A DNA stretch of 64,000 nucleotides from positions 4,650,001 through 4,714,000 of the forward strand of contig NZ_AP022577.1 in NCBI RefSeq assembly GCF_010730955.1, written 5' to 3'. How positions within the stretch are numbered: position 1 is the first letter of the stretch; every line of letters starts with the position of its first letter. Below the pieces are notes generated by a model. It was not told the DNA's origin, made no database searches, and worked only from the letters and a program-made list of their open reading frames with translations. This DNA comes from Mycolicibacterium aubagnense (lineage in GTDB: Bacteria > Actinomycetota > Actinomycetes > Mycobacteriales > Mycobacteriaceae). The position numbers and the translations under genes are program-made. Of this stretch, positions 1-12,238 are shown one piece after another.

Positions 1-1
1 G

Positions 2-379
2 ATTCTGGTGGCGGCGCGGGCGCACGGCATCAATGCGATCGACGGCCCGTATTTCAAGGTGAAGGACACCGAGGCGTTCACCCGGGTCGCCGGGCAGACC
101 GCGGCGCTGGGATACGACGGGAAGTGGGTGCTGCACCCCGACCAGATCGCCGCCGGAAACGAGATCTTCAGTCCGCGCCAGGCCGACTACGACCATGCCG
201 AGCTGATCCTCGAGGCCTACGAATGGCACACCTCGCAGGCCGGTGGTGCCCGCGGTGCGGTGCTGCTCGGCGACGAGATGATCGACGAGGCCAGCCGCAA
301 GATGGCGCTCGTGATCGCGGGCAAGGGACGTGCCGCCGGGATGACGCGCACCGGCGCGCGGTTCAGCCCGCCGGCGTGA
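2..379 (+). CDS. CitE-like CoA-ester lyase (HpcH/HpaI aldolase family), C-terminal part
   Basis: Only the last 125 codons are in the window; the reading frame is open from base 2, so the 5' end is cut by the window edge. The motifs HGINAIDGPY, the GKWVLHPDQI block and the tail with VLLGDEMIDEASRKMA are typical of the C-terminal part of CitE/malyl-CoA/beta-methylmalyl-CoA lyases, Mg-dependent enzymes that split or form C-C bonds in acyl-CoA esters. The N-terminal catalytic Arg and Glu/Asp metal ligands cannot be seen here. The exact substrate cannot be told from the tail. The gene converges on the DUF4190 pair with only 9 bases between stop codons. Confidence 0.8.
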   Translation: MLVAARAHGINAIDGPYFKVKDTEAFTRVAGQTAALGYDGKWVLHPDQIAAGNEIFSPRQADYDHAELILEAYEWHTSQAGGARGAVLLGDEMIDEASRKMALVIAGKGRAAGMTRTGARFSPPA

Positions 380-388
380 GCGGGTCGG

Positions 389-619
389 CTACGCGCCGAG
401 AACCAGCACCACCAGGAACAGGTTGAGCAGGAACGCCAGGGCGCCGCACACGATGCCGCTCAGCGCCAGAGCGCGGCCTCGCGTGCCACTGCCGGGGATC
501 CGTTCGTAGGCGACCACGCCGAGTCCCACGCCGATGAGCGCCACGGGACCCAACACCACACCGGCCAGTGCGCACACGACCGAGCCGACCGCCAGTCGAT
601 TGACCCGTGCGCCGATCAC
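389..619 (-). CDS. Small DUF4190-type membrane protein
   Basis: A 76-residue protein made of two hydrophobic segments (about residues 8-34 and 51-75) joined by a short loop with YERIPGSGTRGRALA, the pattern of DUF4190 membrane proteins. The GTG start overlaps the TGA of the upstream gene (GTGA, bases 616-619), so it should be translated by coupling. An open frame continues upstream but is low-complexity out-of-frame shadow of the neighbour, which is why the GTG at the overlap was chosen. It looks like a shortened copy of the C-terminal half of the neighbour, lacking the Pro-rich N-terminus. Function unknown. Confidence 0.75.
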   Translation of the reverse strand: MIGARVNRLAVGSVVCALAGVVLGPVALIGVGLGVVAYERIPGSGTRGRALALSGIVCGALAFLLNLFLVVLVLGA

Positions 620-1242
620 AAGTTCGGATCTTGGTGAATCGCCCAGTCGTAGAACAGCGCGAAGCCCAGCAGGCCGAGGACAATGGACACGCCACCGATG
701 GCGATACCCGCGATGGCCATGGTGCGGCCGTTGGTGCGCTGCCGGCCCTTGCCCTGCATCACGGCCACGATGCCGAGGCCGATGCCCAGCAGCGAGATGA
801 CCGGACCGATGAAACACATGAAATAGAGCGGCAACGCGACGAGCGAACACACCAGTGATCCGATGGCCATGCCGTCGTTCGACGACGGCGGCGGGTACGA
901 CGAATACATCGGGGGCGGCAGGAAGCCGGACGGCGGCGCGAACCCCGGTGGTGGGCCGTACGGCGCGCCGGGCGGGGGACCGTAGAAGCCCGGCGGCGGG
1001 CAGGGAGGCGCGGCAAACGGGCCTGGCGGTGGCTGGGGTTGGAACTGGGGCTGGGGCGCAGGCGCGGGCGGACCCTGCTGCCAGGGCGCCGCGGTGGGCC
1101 CGGGCTCTTCGAGCGCCGGGTACTCATACACCGGGTAGTCGCTGGTCGCTTCGGCGTCGGTGCCGGACGGCGGGGCCGACGGACCGGCCGGCCGCGACGG
1201 ATCCCAGGAGGGCTGCCCTGACTCCGCGCCCGGACTTGTCAT
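616..1242 (-). CDS. Proline-rich DUF4190 membrane protein (Rv1233c-like)
   Basis: 208 residues. The first 120 or so are rich in Pro, Gly and Gln with PPPG repeats and are probably extramembrane and disordered; the rest holds two membrane helices around GMAIGSLVCSLVALP and AIAGIAIGGVSIVLG, separated by a basic GKGRQRTNGRT loop, as in DUF4190 proteins. By position it matches Mtb Rv1233c. The ATG at 1242 is preferred to a TTG nine bases upstream because a TAGGCT -10 hexamer (1260 to 1255 on the minus strand) predicts transcription starting near 1248. The 3' end overlaps the next DUF4190 gene. Role unknown. Confidence 0.85.
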   Translation of the reverse strand: MTSPGAESGQPSWDPSRPAGPSAPPSGTDAEATSDYPVYEYPALEEPGPTAAPWQQGPPAPAPQPQFQPQPPPGPFAAPPCPPPGFYGPPPGAPYGPPPGFAPPSGFLPPPMYSSYPPPSSNDGMAIGSLVCSLVALPLYFMCFIGPVISLLGIGLGIVAVMQGKGRQRTNGRTMAIAGIAIGGVSIVLGLLGFALFYDWAIHQDPNL

Positions 1243-1322
1243 GCCGACCAACCTAGCCTAAGAGATGATGGCATCGTGGTAGCAGAAATGCGTTCCGCGG
1301 CGAGTGACAGGAGACCAGGGGC

Positions 1323-1823
1323 ATGACGAATCCGCTGCAGCCCGACCGGACCCCGGGCCCGGGCGGACAGCCCGGATTGCCGACCCCGCCAAAGGGCTGG
1401 CCCATCGGGTCGTACCCGACCTATGCGGAAGCACAGCGGGCCGTCGATTACCTGTCAGACCAAGAGTTTCCGGTCCAGCACGTGACCATCGTGGGTGTGG
1501 ATCTGATGCAGGTCGAGCGGGTCACCGGGCGGCTCACCTGGCCGCGGGTGCTCGGCGGCGGCATTCTGACCGGGGCGTGGCTGGGCCTGTTCATCGGGCT
1601 GGTTCTGGGGCTTTTCGGCACCAACGCGTGGGGATCGTTGCTCACCGGCCTGATCGCAGGTGTGTTCTTCGGCTTGATCACCTCCGGCGTGCAGTACGCG
1701 ATGTCGCGTGGCACAAGAGATTTCAGCTCCACGATGCAGCTGGTCGCCGGACGGTACGACGTGTTGTGCGATCCCGTGTGCGCCGAGCAGGGCCGCGACC
1801 TGCTGGGGCGTCTGTCGCTCTGA
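1323..1823 (+). CDS. Membrane protein with general-stress-protein 17M-like domain (Rv1234-like)
   Basis: 166 residues. After a Pro/Gly-rich start, the segment from about 28 to 65 (GSYPTYAEAQRAVDYLSD and the following VTIVGVDL) resembles the YflT/GSP17M domain; residues about 74-122 form two Gly-rich membrane helices; the C-terminus is soluble and ends with YDVLCDPVCAEQGRDLL. Position next to lpqY matches Mtb Rv1234. It diverges from the DUF4190 pair. ATG preceded by GACAGGAG and AGGGGC purine stretches. Function is unknown; a stress role is only suggested by the domain name. Confidence 0.85.
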   Translation: MTNPLQPDRTPGPGGQPGLPTPPKGWPIGSYPTYAEAQRAVDYLSDQEFPVQHVTIVGVDLMQVERVTGRLTWPRVLGGGILTGAWLGLFIGLVLGLFGTNAWGSLLTGLIAGVFFGLITSGVQYAMSRGTRDFSSTMQLVAGRYDVLCDPVCAEQGRDLLGRLSL

Positions 1824-1846
1824 GGCCGTCGGCACCCGCCGCCTGA

Positions 1847-4289
<2,443 letters not shown>

Positions 4290-4290
<1 letters not shown>

Positions 4291-5126
4291 TGAGCGATCA
4301 GACTCGTGGCGGCCGGTTGGCCGGTTGGGGTGTGGTCAACGTCCTGGTGGTGGTCTACGCGCTGCTGCCGGTGCTGTGGATTTTCTCGCTGTCACTCAAG
4401 CCGACGTCAACGGTCAAGGACGGCAATTTGATTCCGCGTCAGGTCACGTTCGACAACTACAAGGGCATCTTCACTGGCGGCGGCTTCGGCTCGGCGCTGG
4501 TCAACTCGATCGGCATCGGGCTGATCACCACCGCCATCGCGGTGACGATCGGCGGCATGGCCGCGTATGCCGTGGCGCGCCTGGCCTTTCCGGGCAAGCG
4601 GCTGCTGGTCGGTCTGGCGTTGTTGATCTCGATGTTCCCCCAGATCTCGCTCGTGACACCGCTGTTCAACATCGAGCGCACCGTCGGGCTGTTCGACACC
4701 TGGCCGGGCCTGATCCTGCCGTACATCACCTTCGCGCTGCCGCTGGCGATCTACACGCTGTCGGCGTTCTTCCGGGAAATCCCTTGGGATCTGGAGAAGG
4801 CCGCCAAGATGGACGGCGCCACGCCGGGGCAGGCGTTCCGCAAGGTGATCGCGCCGCTGGCCGCCCCCGGCATCGTCACCGCGGCGATCCTGGTGTTCAT
4901 CTTCGCCTGGAACGACCTGTTGCTCGCGTTGTCGCTGACGGCCACGCAGCGGGCCATCACGGCGCCGGTGGCGATCGCGAACTTCACGGGCAGTTCGCAA
5001 TTCGAGGAGCCGACCGGATCCATCGCCGCCGGGGCGATGGTCATCACGGTGCCCATCATCATCTTTGTTCTGATCTTCCAACGACGGATCGTCGCGGGCC
5101 TGACGTCCGGTGCGGTGAAGGGGTAA
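4290..5126 (+). CDS. sugB: Trehalose ABC importer permease SugB
   Basis: 278 residues, a MalG-type permease with six predicted membrane helices. The EAA loop reads [19 protein letters not shown] followed by IAPLAAPG, matching the MalG consensus. The ATG overlaps the sugA stop by one base (TGATG); the frame is open far upstream, but that is shadow of sugA. Three bases separate its TAA from the sugC ATG. Forms the heterodimeric channel with SugA. Confidence 0.95.
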
Positions 5127-5129
5127 GTC

Positions 5130-6301
<1,172 letters not shown>

Positions 6302-6305
<4 letters not shown>

Positions 6306-6895
6306 CCGACGTTCTCGGAGCGGTAAAGGCCCATGTGGCGGGGTATTTCGCCGGGCGCGGCAGCACCGCCGAGCCGGTGGGCGCCAGCGTCACCTTTCTC
6401 GGTGCCGACCCCATCGAGGTGCTGCGCTTCGGCCCGACCGACGATGACGTGTATCACTATGTTTCCCAAGGGTGTTCGCGGTATCCCATGGCGGACCCGA
6501 CGGACATGATGGCCGACGGGATCAGTGGTCCACGTGCGGAATCAGTGCTTTCCCTGCGTGGCCCGACGCCCCCGGGTCTGGCCCGCTCGATCGCGATACT
6601 GGCGTCCGCGCCGACCGTCGAAGGCCTGATCCTCGAGCCGGATGCCCTCATCGACCTTCAGGGACCTGTATGGCAGGGTGCGGCGTTCACCGCATTTCTG
6701 TTGGGCACCAGCGACATTGGTGAGGTTGCGCTACCCGAGCCGTACCAGCCGGTGCGGATCCTCACCGCGACGCCGATCACCGCCACCGAGGCCGCCTGGG
6801 TGCGGCTCAAGGGCGCCGACGCGATGCGCGAAGCCTGGCAGCAGGACGGCGTCGACGTCCTCGATCAACGCCGCCGCGCTGCCGAGCCGAGTTGA
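6302..6895 (+). CDS. Suppressor-of-fused (SUFU) domain protein coupled to sugC
   Basis: 197 residues with no signal peptide or membrane helix. The layout, VFVL-type start followed by [20 protein letters not shown], ELxxSLRGP-like ESVLSLRGP, and the late [20 protein letters not shown] block, matches bacterial SUFU-fold proteins. The GTG start lies in a GTGA overlap with sugC, so it is translated with the trehalose importer. Bacterial SUFU proteins are best known as immunity proteins of toxin systems, but no toxin is nearby, and coupling to sugC points to a housekeeping or regulatory partner of the importer; this is inference. Confidence 0.8.
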
Positions 6896-6901
6896 CCGGG
6901 C

Positions 6902-7180
6902 TTAAGACGCGTTGTTCGGACAGGTGACATCAGCCCACACGACGTCGCCCTCGGCCGGTTCGTCCGAGGACGGGTTGTTGACCCTGACCACCGAGCAGCG
7001 CGGCAGCAGCGTCGGCTTGTTGCCGTTGAGCCAGTTGATTCTGACGATGTAGCCCTCGGCCTCGAGGTCTCTGATGACGGCGTCCGCGCCGTTGGCGTGG
7101 GCGGCCGGCGCGGCGACGCCGGCAAGCGCAGCACTCGCGAAGGCGACTGCCACCGCGAGGGACGTGGTTCCGATTTTCAT
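6902..7180 (-). CDS. Small secreted protein with two conserved cysteines
   Basis: 92 residues starting MKIGTTSLAVAVAFASAALA with a Sec signal peptide likely cut after AAPAAHA (about residue 32). The mature part, about 60 residues, has ADAVIRDLEAEGYIVRINWLNG and two Cys (in LPRCSVVRV and VTCPNN) that could form one disulfide. This is the pattern of small mycobacterial exported proteins with a DUF-like fold. The ATG at 7180 was chosen over an upstream start at 7207 because it begins directly with the basic n-region of the signal. Function unknown. Its stop is six bases from the converging SUFU gene. Confidence 0.75.
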   Translation of the reverse strand: MKIGTTSLAVAVAFASAALAGVAAPAAHANGADAVIRDLEAEGYIVRINWLNGNKPTLLPRCSVVRVNNPSSDEPAEGDVVWADVTCPNNAS

Positions 7181-7265
7181 CTCGAAATCATGCCTGACCT
7201 GCGTCATTCGGTGTTGCGTTTTGCGAAAGATGCCGTTCGGCTCCGCGTTGCCGTCGGTTCACGAG

Positions 7266-8372
7266 CTAGAGCCAATGGTTGCGCCGGAAGGTCCGGTACA
7301 ACCCTGTGCACACCGTCGCCATGACCGCCAGGACTACGAAATACCCGTAATGCCAATGCAATTCGGGCATGTTTTCGAAGTTCATGCCGTAGATGCCGGC
7401 GATCATGGTCGGCACCGCGGCGATGGCTACCCACGCTGAGATCTTGCGCATATCGACGTTCTGTTCCATCCCGACTTTGCCGAGAGCGGCCTGCACCAGG
7501 GAACTGAGCAGGTCGTCGAAGCCGGTGATCCGGTCGGCGGCCTGGCTGTTGTGGTCATTGACGTCGCGGATGTAGCGCCGGACCTCTTTCGAGATCAGGT
7601 CGTTGTGATCGGACAGCAAGCGCTGTAAGGCCATGGTCAGCGGGTTCACGGAATGCCGCAACTCGACCACCTCGCGCTTGAGCAGGTAGATGCTCTCGAT
7701 GTCGGTCTGGGCGTGCGACGAGAACACGCTCTGCTCGACGGTGTCGATGTCGTTTTCGACCAGCTGGGTCACATCGAGATAGCTGTCCACCACATGGTCG
7801 GCGATGGCGTGCATCACCGCGTACGGTCCGAGCCTCAGAATGCCGGGCGTCTGCTCCAACCGATGCCGCACCCCGGCCAGACCGGTGTGTTCTCCGTGCC
7901 GGACGGTGACCACGAATTCGGGGCCGACGAACACCATGATCTCACCGGTCTCGACGATCTCGCGGGCGTTGACCACCGATTCGTGTGCCACGTAGCTGAC
8001 CGTCTTGAGTACCAGGAACAGGGTCTGGTCGTACCGCTCCAGCTTGGGTCGCTGATGTGCGCAGACCGCGTCCTCGACGGCCAGTTCATGCAGCTCGAAG
8101 ACGTCCGCGACGGCCTGCATCTGATGGTGGTCGGGCTCGTGCAGCCCGATCCAGACGAACGCGTCTTGTCCATCGGCGCGCAGTTCCCGCACCTTGGCGA
8201 CCGCGGCGCCGTGGGTGTACTTGCCCGGGAGGCGCGCCCCGTCGACGTAGACACCGCAGTCCACCATGGCGCGCGCGACCGGCACGTGGATGGAGCTGGC
8301 ATCAGGGCCGGTAGCGGCCTTCTTCGGGGTGGGCCGGAAGTTCGAAGGTTGTAGTGCGCGAAACGAGGGCAT
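7266..8372 (-). CDS. corA: CorA-family magnesium/cobalt transporter
   Basis: 368 residues. A large cytoplasmic N-terminal domain (DAFVWIGLHEPDHHQM, the long helix bundle with DDLLSSLVQAALGKV) is followed by two C-terminal membrane helices; the selectivity signature YGMNFENMPEL sits in the loop (GMN at residues 329-331). Forms a homopentameric Mg2+ channel. The ATG at 8372 has a GGGAGG site nine bases upstream and gives a length close to Mtb CorA (Rv1239c); the open frame extends 13 codons further without a ribosome site. Diverges from the malic enzyme gene. Confidence 0.93.
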   Translation of the reverse strand: MPSFRALQPSNFRPTPKKAATGPDASSIHVPVARAMVDCGVYVDGARLPGKYTHGAAVAKVRELRADGQDAFVWIGLHEPDHHQMQAVADVFELHELAVEDAVCAHQRPKLERYDQTLFLVLKTVSYVAHESVVNAREIVETGEIMVFVGPEFVVTVRHGEHTGLAGVRHRLEQTPGILRLGPYAVMHAIADHVVDSYLDVTQLVENDIDTVEQSVFSSHAQTDIESIYLLKREVVELRHSVNPLTMALQRLLSDHNDLISKEVRRYIRDVNDHNSQAADRITGFDDLLSSLVQAALGKVGMEQNVDMRKISAWVAIAAVPTMIAGIYGMNFENMPELHWHYGYFVVLAVMATVCTGLYRTFRRNHWL

Positions 8373-8461
8373 GCGGCAAGACCTCCCGTGGGGCGGACTG
8401 TGTAGGCCCATACGGCCGTCGCAAATGCTACGCGTAACCCGCGGGTAGCTTTTGTGTGAAG

Positions 8462-8467
8462 TAGCCT
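8462..8467 (+). promoter_or_regulatory. -10 box predicting a leaderless malic enzyme mRNA
   Basis: TAGCCT lies so that transcription would start about seven bases downstream, on the G of the GTG start codon at 8474. No Shine-Dalgarno sequence precedes that GTG, which supports leaderless translation. No clear -35 is visible. Confidence 0.5.
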
Positions 8468-8473
8468 AACGCG

Positions 8474-9652
8474 GTGTCAGAGAAGTCAGGTGCCGTGCGC
8501 ACACCCCAGGTGGTCATCGATGATGCGGAGATTTTCGCCGCCCACGAAGGGGGCAAGCTCTCCGTAGCCCTCAATGAGCCGCTGGATACCCAGCGCGCGT
8601 TGTCGATCGCCTACACGCCGGGCGTCGCCCAGGTCAGCCGCGCCATCGCGGCCGATGCGACCCTGGCCAAGAAGTACACCTGGGCCAACCGCCTGGTCGC
8701 CGTCGTCAGCGATGGCAGCGCCGTCCTCGGCCTCGGCGACATCGGACCGGCGGCCTCGCTGCCGGTCATGGAGGGCAAGAGCGCCCTGTTCAAGACCTTC
8801 GGCGGCCTCGACTCCATCCCGATCGTGCTGGACACCAAGGACCCCGACGAAATCGTCGAAACCCTCATCCGGCTGCGTCCGACGTTCGGCGCCGTCAACC
8901 TGGAGGACATCTCCGCTCCGCGGTGTTTCGAGATCGAGCGCCGCGTCATCGAGGCGCTGGACTGCCCCGTAATGCACGACGATCAGCACGGCACCGCCAT
9001 CGTGGTGCTCGCCGCCCTGATGGGCGCCACCAAGGTGCTCGAGCGCGACATGCACAACCTCAAGGTCGTGGTGTCCGGCGCCGGTGCGGCCGGCGTCGCG
9101 TGCACCAAGATCATGCTCGAAAGCGGTATCCGCGACATCATCGTCCTCGACAGCAAGGGCATCGTGCACTCGGGCCGCGGCGACCTCAACTCCTTCAAGG
9201 CGACGCTGGCCGAGCGCACCAACCCGCGTGGCATCACCGGCGGCGTGGCCGAGGCCCTCGACGGAGCTGACGTCTTCCTCGGGGTGTCCGCCGGTGTGGT
9301 GCCTGAAGAATCCATCGCCACCATGGCACCGGGCGGCATCGTGTTCGCGCTGTCGAACCCGGACCCGGAGATCCACCCGGACACCGCGCGCAAGTACGCG
9401 GCCGTGGTGGCCACCGGCCGCAGCGACTTCCCGAACCAGATCAACAACGTGCTGGCCTTCCCGGGTGTGTTCCGCGGGGCCCTGGACGCCGGTGCCCGCC
9501 GCATCACCGAAGCCATGAAAGTGGCTGCCGCAGAAGCCATTTTCTCCGTCGTGGGTGATGACCTGTCCGTCGATTACATCGTGCCCAGCGCGCTCGACCC
9601 GCGCGTGGGTCCGGCGGTGGCAGCCGCGGTGGCTGCCGCATCGCAAGCCTGA
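8474..9652 (+). CDS. NAD(P)-dependent malic enzyme, short bacterial type
   Basis: 392 residues, the length of the short (about 400 residue) malic enzymes that decarboxylate malate to pyruvate. Visible: catalytic Tyr47 in AYTPGVAQV, Lys102 in EGKSALFK, metal-binding acid residues in VNLEDISAPRC and DDQHGTA, the dinucleotide fold VVSGAGAAGVAC, and the C-terminal NVLAFPGVFRGAL. Mtb has malate dehydrogenase mdh in this slot (Rv1240), so the neighbour function is related but the enzyme family differs. Starts at GTG, probably leaderless. Links the TCA cycle to pyruvate, near kgd. Confidence 0.92.
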   Translation: MSEKSGAVRTPQVVIDDAEIFAAHEGGKLSVALNEPLDTQRALSIAYTPGVAQVSRAIAADATLAKKYTWANRLVAVVSDGSAVLGLGDIGPAASLPVMEGKSALFKTFGGLDSIPIVLDTKDPDEIVETLIRLRPTFGAVNLEDISAPRCFEIERRVIEALDCPVMHDDQHGTAIVVLAALMGATKVLERDMHNLKVVVSGAGAAGVACTKIMLESGIRDIIVLDSKGIVHSGRGDLNSFKATLAERTNPRGITGGVAEALDGADVFLGVSAGVVPEESIATMAPGGIVFALSNPDPEIHPDTARKYAAVVATGRSDFPNQINNVLAFPGVFRGALDAGARRITEAMKVAAAEAIFSVVGDDLSVDYIVPSALDPRVGPAVAAAVAAASQA

Positions 9653-9657
9653 ACATC

Positions 9658-10518
9658 GTGAACCGCTGGGTCGCGGCGGGCGGTGTGGCGTTGGCCGCAC
9701 TGCTCACCGCGACGACGGCGGGCTGCGGCAGCGACCAACCCGCGCCGTCTGCCCCCGCACTGACGGTCGGTGCAGCGCCGACCAACGAGTCGAAGCTGCT
9801 GGCCCATCTGTACTCTGCGGCACTGGGATATTTCGGTATCCCGACCCGGGTGCACCAGGTCCCGGATCCTGTTGCGGCCCTTGATTCCGCCGATGTCACG
9901 GTGGCACCGGGTCTGACTGGTGAACTCCTCGCGAGGTTCGCCCCGCACGCCACGGCGCGGGCTGACGAGCAGGTGTACCGGTCGATGATCTCGGCGCTGC
10001 CCGAAGGTGTGGCCGCGGCCGACTACACCGCGTCAGCGCAGGACAAACCGGCCGTCGCGGTTACCGACGCGACGGCGGCGACGTGGGGTTCCCGCGACGC
10101 CGCGGTGCTGCCGAACCATTGCCGTGACGTGTCCGTCGGCGTCGTCGTGGGGGCCGCCCATCCCAAGCGGGTGGGGGACTGCGTCTTGCCGGCGGCGCGT
10201 GAATTTCCGGATATCGCAAATCTTTTCGCAGCGCTGAAGGCGGGTGCCGTGAAGCTGGCGTGGACCTCCACGGCGGCGCCGGCTGCGCCGGCAGGGGTCA
10301 CGGTACTGACCGACCGGACCGCGCTGATCCGCGCCGAGAACGTGGTGCCGTTGTACCGCCGCAATGTCCTCGGCGAGCAACAGGTGTTGGCGCTCAACGG
10401 AATTGCCGGTGAACTGGACACCGCCACGCTGACCGACATGATCGGTCAGGTGGACAAGGGTGCCGACCCGGCGGCGGTGGCGGGTGCGTGGTTGGCCCAG
10501 CACCCGCTGGACCACTAG
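9658..10518 (+). CDS. lpqZ: Lipoprotein LpqZ, glycine-betaine-binding-like
   Basis: 286 residues. A signal peptide ends in TTAGC with the lipidated Cys at residue 23. The rest looks like an OpuAC/ProX-type substrate-binding protein: PALTVGAAPTNESKLLAHLY at the start and the late PLYRRNVLGEQQVLALNGI block. No permease or ATPase gene is adjacent, so whether it serves a transporter is unclear. Position before the SDR and kgd matches Mtb lpqZ (Rv1244). The GTG start is five bases after the malic enzyme stop. Its TAG overlaps the stop codon of the converging SDR gene (CTAG). Confidence 0.88.
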   Translation: MNRWVAAGGVALAALLTATTAGCGSDQPAPSAPALTVGAAPTNESKLLAHLYSAALGYFGIPTRVHQVPDPVAALDSADVTVAPGLTGELLARFAPHATARADEQVYRSMISALPEGVAAADYTASAQDKPAVAVTDATAATWGSRDAAVLPNHCRDVSVGVVVGAAHPKRVGDCVLPAAREFPDIANLFAALKAGAVKLAWTSTAAPAAPAGVTVLTDRTALIRAENVVPLYRRNVLGEQQVLALNGIAGELDTATLTDMIGQVDKGADPAAVAGAWLAQHPLDH

Positions 10519-11345
10519 CCGAGTTTCGGCAGCACTCGTCCCGCGATGGCCGCGAACAATCCCTGGTAGGCGCCGGATCCCGTGATCCGGACGATCACGT
10601 CGACGATCTTGGCGTCCGGTCCGACCAGTACCCGGGCATGGCCCTTGCGGACCGCCTCGAGGATGATCTTGGCGGCCTGTTCCGGGGTGGTGAGGGCGCA
10701 CCTGTCGAACAACTTGTTCAGGCCCGCGGAGTCGATATCGGCTGCGGCGGTGGAGTTGCGCACGATGTTGGTCTTGATGCCGCCCGGATGCACGGTGGTG
10801 ACCTTGACGGGATGACCGGCCAGCTTCATCTCCTGGCGTAGGGCCTCGGTGAAGCCGCGCACCGCGAATTTGGCTGCGTTGTAAGCGGATTGGCTGGGCA
10901 CCGCGAACAGGCCGAAGATGCTCGAGACGTTGACGACGTGTCCGTCGCCGGAGGCGATCAGGTGCGGCAGGAACACCTTGGTGCCGTTCACGACGCCCCA
11001 GAAGTCGACGTCCATGACCCGTTCGATGTCCTTGAACTGGCTGACCTCGACGTCGCCGGTGAAGGCGATCCCGGCGTTGTTGTAGATCTGGTTGACCTTG
11101 CCGAAGTGCTTGACCACCTCGCCGGCGTAGACCGCGAAGGCCTCACGCTCGGCGACGTTGAGGCGGTCGGCTTTCACCGGGGCGCCGATGGCCTTGACCT
11201 GCTCCTCTGTCTTGGCCAGGCCGTCGGTGTCGATGTCGCTGATCGCCAGGCTCGCGCCCGAGCGGGCCAGCTCGATGGCCAATGCCTGGCCGATACCCGA
11301 TCCGGCCCCGGTGATCACACAGACCTTGCCGGCGAATCCGTCCAT
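10515..11345 (-). CDS. Short-chain dehydrogenase/reductase, copy 2 of a tandem pair (Rv1245c-like)
   Basis: 276 residues, classical SDR. Cofactor motif TGAGSGIG (residues 13-20), NNAG around residue 90, catalytic Ser in NVSSIFG and YNAAK as the YxxxK pair. Asp-rich ISDIDTD after the second strand suggests NAD(H) preference. The C-terminal tail IVRITGSGAYQGLFAAIAGR may be an amphipathic membrane-associating helix. ATG with AAGGAG six bases upstream. Lies 17 bases downstream of a highly similar SDR and probably shares its transcript. Mtb has one such gene here (Rv1245c). Substrate unknown. Confidence 0.9.
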   Translation of the reverse strand: MDGFAGKVCVITGAGSGIGQALAIELARSGASLAISDIDTDGLAKTEEQVKAIGAPVKADRLNVAEREAFAVYAGEVVKHFGKVNQIYNNAGIAFTGDVEVSQFKDIERVMDVDFWGVVNGTKVFLPHLIASGDGHVVNVSSIFGLFAVPSQSAYNAAKFAVRGFTEALRQEMKLAGHPVKVTTVHPGGIKTNIVRNSTAAADIDSAGLNKLFDRCALTTPEQAAKIILEAVRKGHARVLVGPDAKIVDVIVRITGSGAYQGLFAAIAGRVLPKLG

Positions 11346-11362
11346 GAGTGCTCCTTGAGTTG

Positions 11363-12199
11363 TCAGCGCGAACGCGACGGCATGACGCGGGACGTGACCC
11401 GCGAGAACAGGTCCTGGTAGGCACCCGAGCCGGTGGCTCGGATGATCAGGTCCAGCAGCTTGGCGTCCGGTCCGACGAGCACGCGGGCGTGGCCCTTGCG
11501 GACCGCCTCCAGGATGATCGTGGCAGCGCGTTCAGGGGTGGTTTTGGCCAGCTTCGCGTCGAAGGCCTTGGCCAGTTCTTTCGGGTCGATGCCCTCGGCT
11601 GCCGTGGCGTTGCGGGCGATGCCGGTCTTGATGCCACCGGGGTGCACGGTGGTGACCTTGACCGGGTGGCCGGCCAGTTTCATCTCCTGGCGCAGGGCCT
11701 CGGTGAAACCGCGGACGGCGAACTTGGAGGCGTTGTAGGCGGCCTGGCCAGGGACGGCGAACAGGCCGAAGACACTGGAGACGTTGATGACGTGGCCGTC
11801 GCCGGAGGCGATCAGGTGCGGCAGGAACTCCTTGGTGCCGTTGACGACGCCCCAGAAGTTGACGTCCATGACGCGTTCGATGTCTTTGAACTGGCTGATC
11901 TCGATGTCGCCGGTGAAGGCGATGCCGGCGTTGTTGTAGATCTGGTTGACCTTGCCGAAGTGCTCGGCCACGGCGTCGGCGTACAGCGCGAAGGCTTCGC
12001 GCTCGGTGACGTTGAGGCGGTCGGTCTTGACGGGGGCGCCGATGGCCTTGATCTGGGCCTCGGTCTCGGCGAGGCCCTCGGTGTTGACGTCACTGATCGC
12101 CAGCTTGGCGCCCGAGCGGGCGAGTTCGATGGCAAGGGCTTGACCGATACCCGATCCGGCTCCGGTGACGACACAGACTTTCCCGGCGAAGCCCTCCAT
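11363..12199 (-). CDS. Short-chain dehydrogenase/reductase, copy 1 of a tandem pair (Rv1245c-like)
   Basis: 278 residues; by eye about four residues in five are identical to the downstream copy, including TGAGSGIG, NNAG, NVSSVFG and catalytic YNASK. The two copies differ mainly near residues 190-220 (substrate-lid region after KTGIARNATAAEG) and at the C-terminus (SRVTSRVMPSRSR here). The start is the ATG at 12199 behind an AGGGAG site rather than a GTG two codons earlier. A TAGGCT/TAGCCT-type -10 (12243 to 12238, minus strand) and a dyad at 12216-12238 lie upstream. A recent local duplication is the simplest explanation. Confidence 0.9.
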   Translation of the reverse strand: MEGFAGKVCVVTGAGSGIGQALAIELARSGAKLAISDVNTEGLAETEAQIKAIGAPVKTDRLNVTEREAFALYADAVAEHFGKVNQIYNNAGIAFTGDIEISQFKDIERVMDVNFWGVVNGTKEFLPHLIASGDGHVINVSSVFGLFAVPGQAAYNASKFAVRGFTEALRQEMKLAGHPVKVTTVHPGGIKTGIARNATAAEGIDPKELAKAFDAKLAKTTPERAATIILEAVRKGHARVLVGPDAKLLDLIIRATGSGAYQDLFSRVTSRVMPSRSR

Positions 12200-12215
12200 G
12201 AACACTCCCTTGTGT

Positions 12216-12238
12216 TGACGCGTCTTGACTTGGCGTCA
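12216..12238. promoter_or_regulatory. Dyad upstream of the SDR pair
   Basis: TGACGC and GCGTCA form perfect inverted arms with an 11-base spacer, directly downstream of a TAGCCT -10 hexamer (complement of 12238-12243) for the minus-strand SDR genes. The place, between promoter and start codon, fits an operator, but no cognate regulator is identified. Confidence 0.35.

Noticed and set aside
1246..1262. IdeR-like string ACCTAGCCTAAG before the DUF4190 gene
   Set aside because: About half the consensus; better explained as a TAGGCT -10 hexamer.
8438..8460. GCTAC/GTAGC inverted repeat followed by TTTT before the malic enzyme as a terminator
   Set aside because: It lies between divergent genes, where no transcript ends, and the stem is only five pairs.
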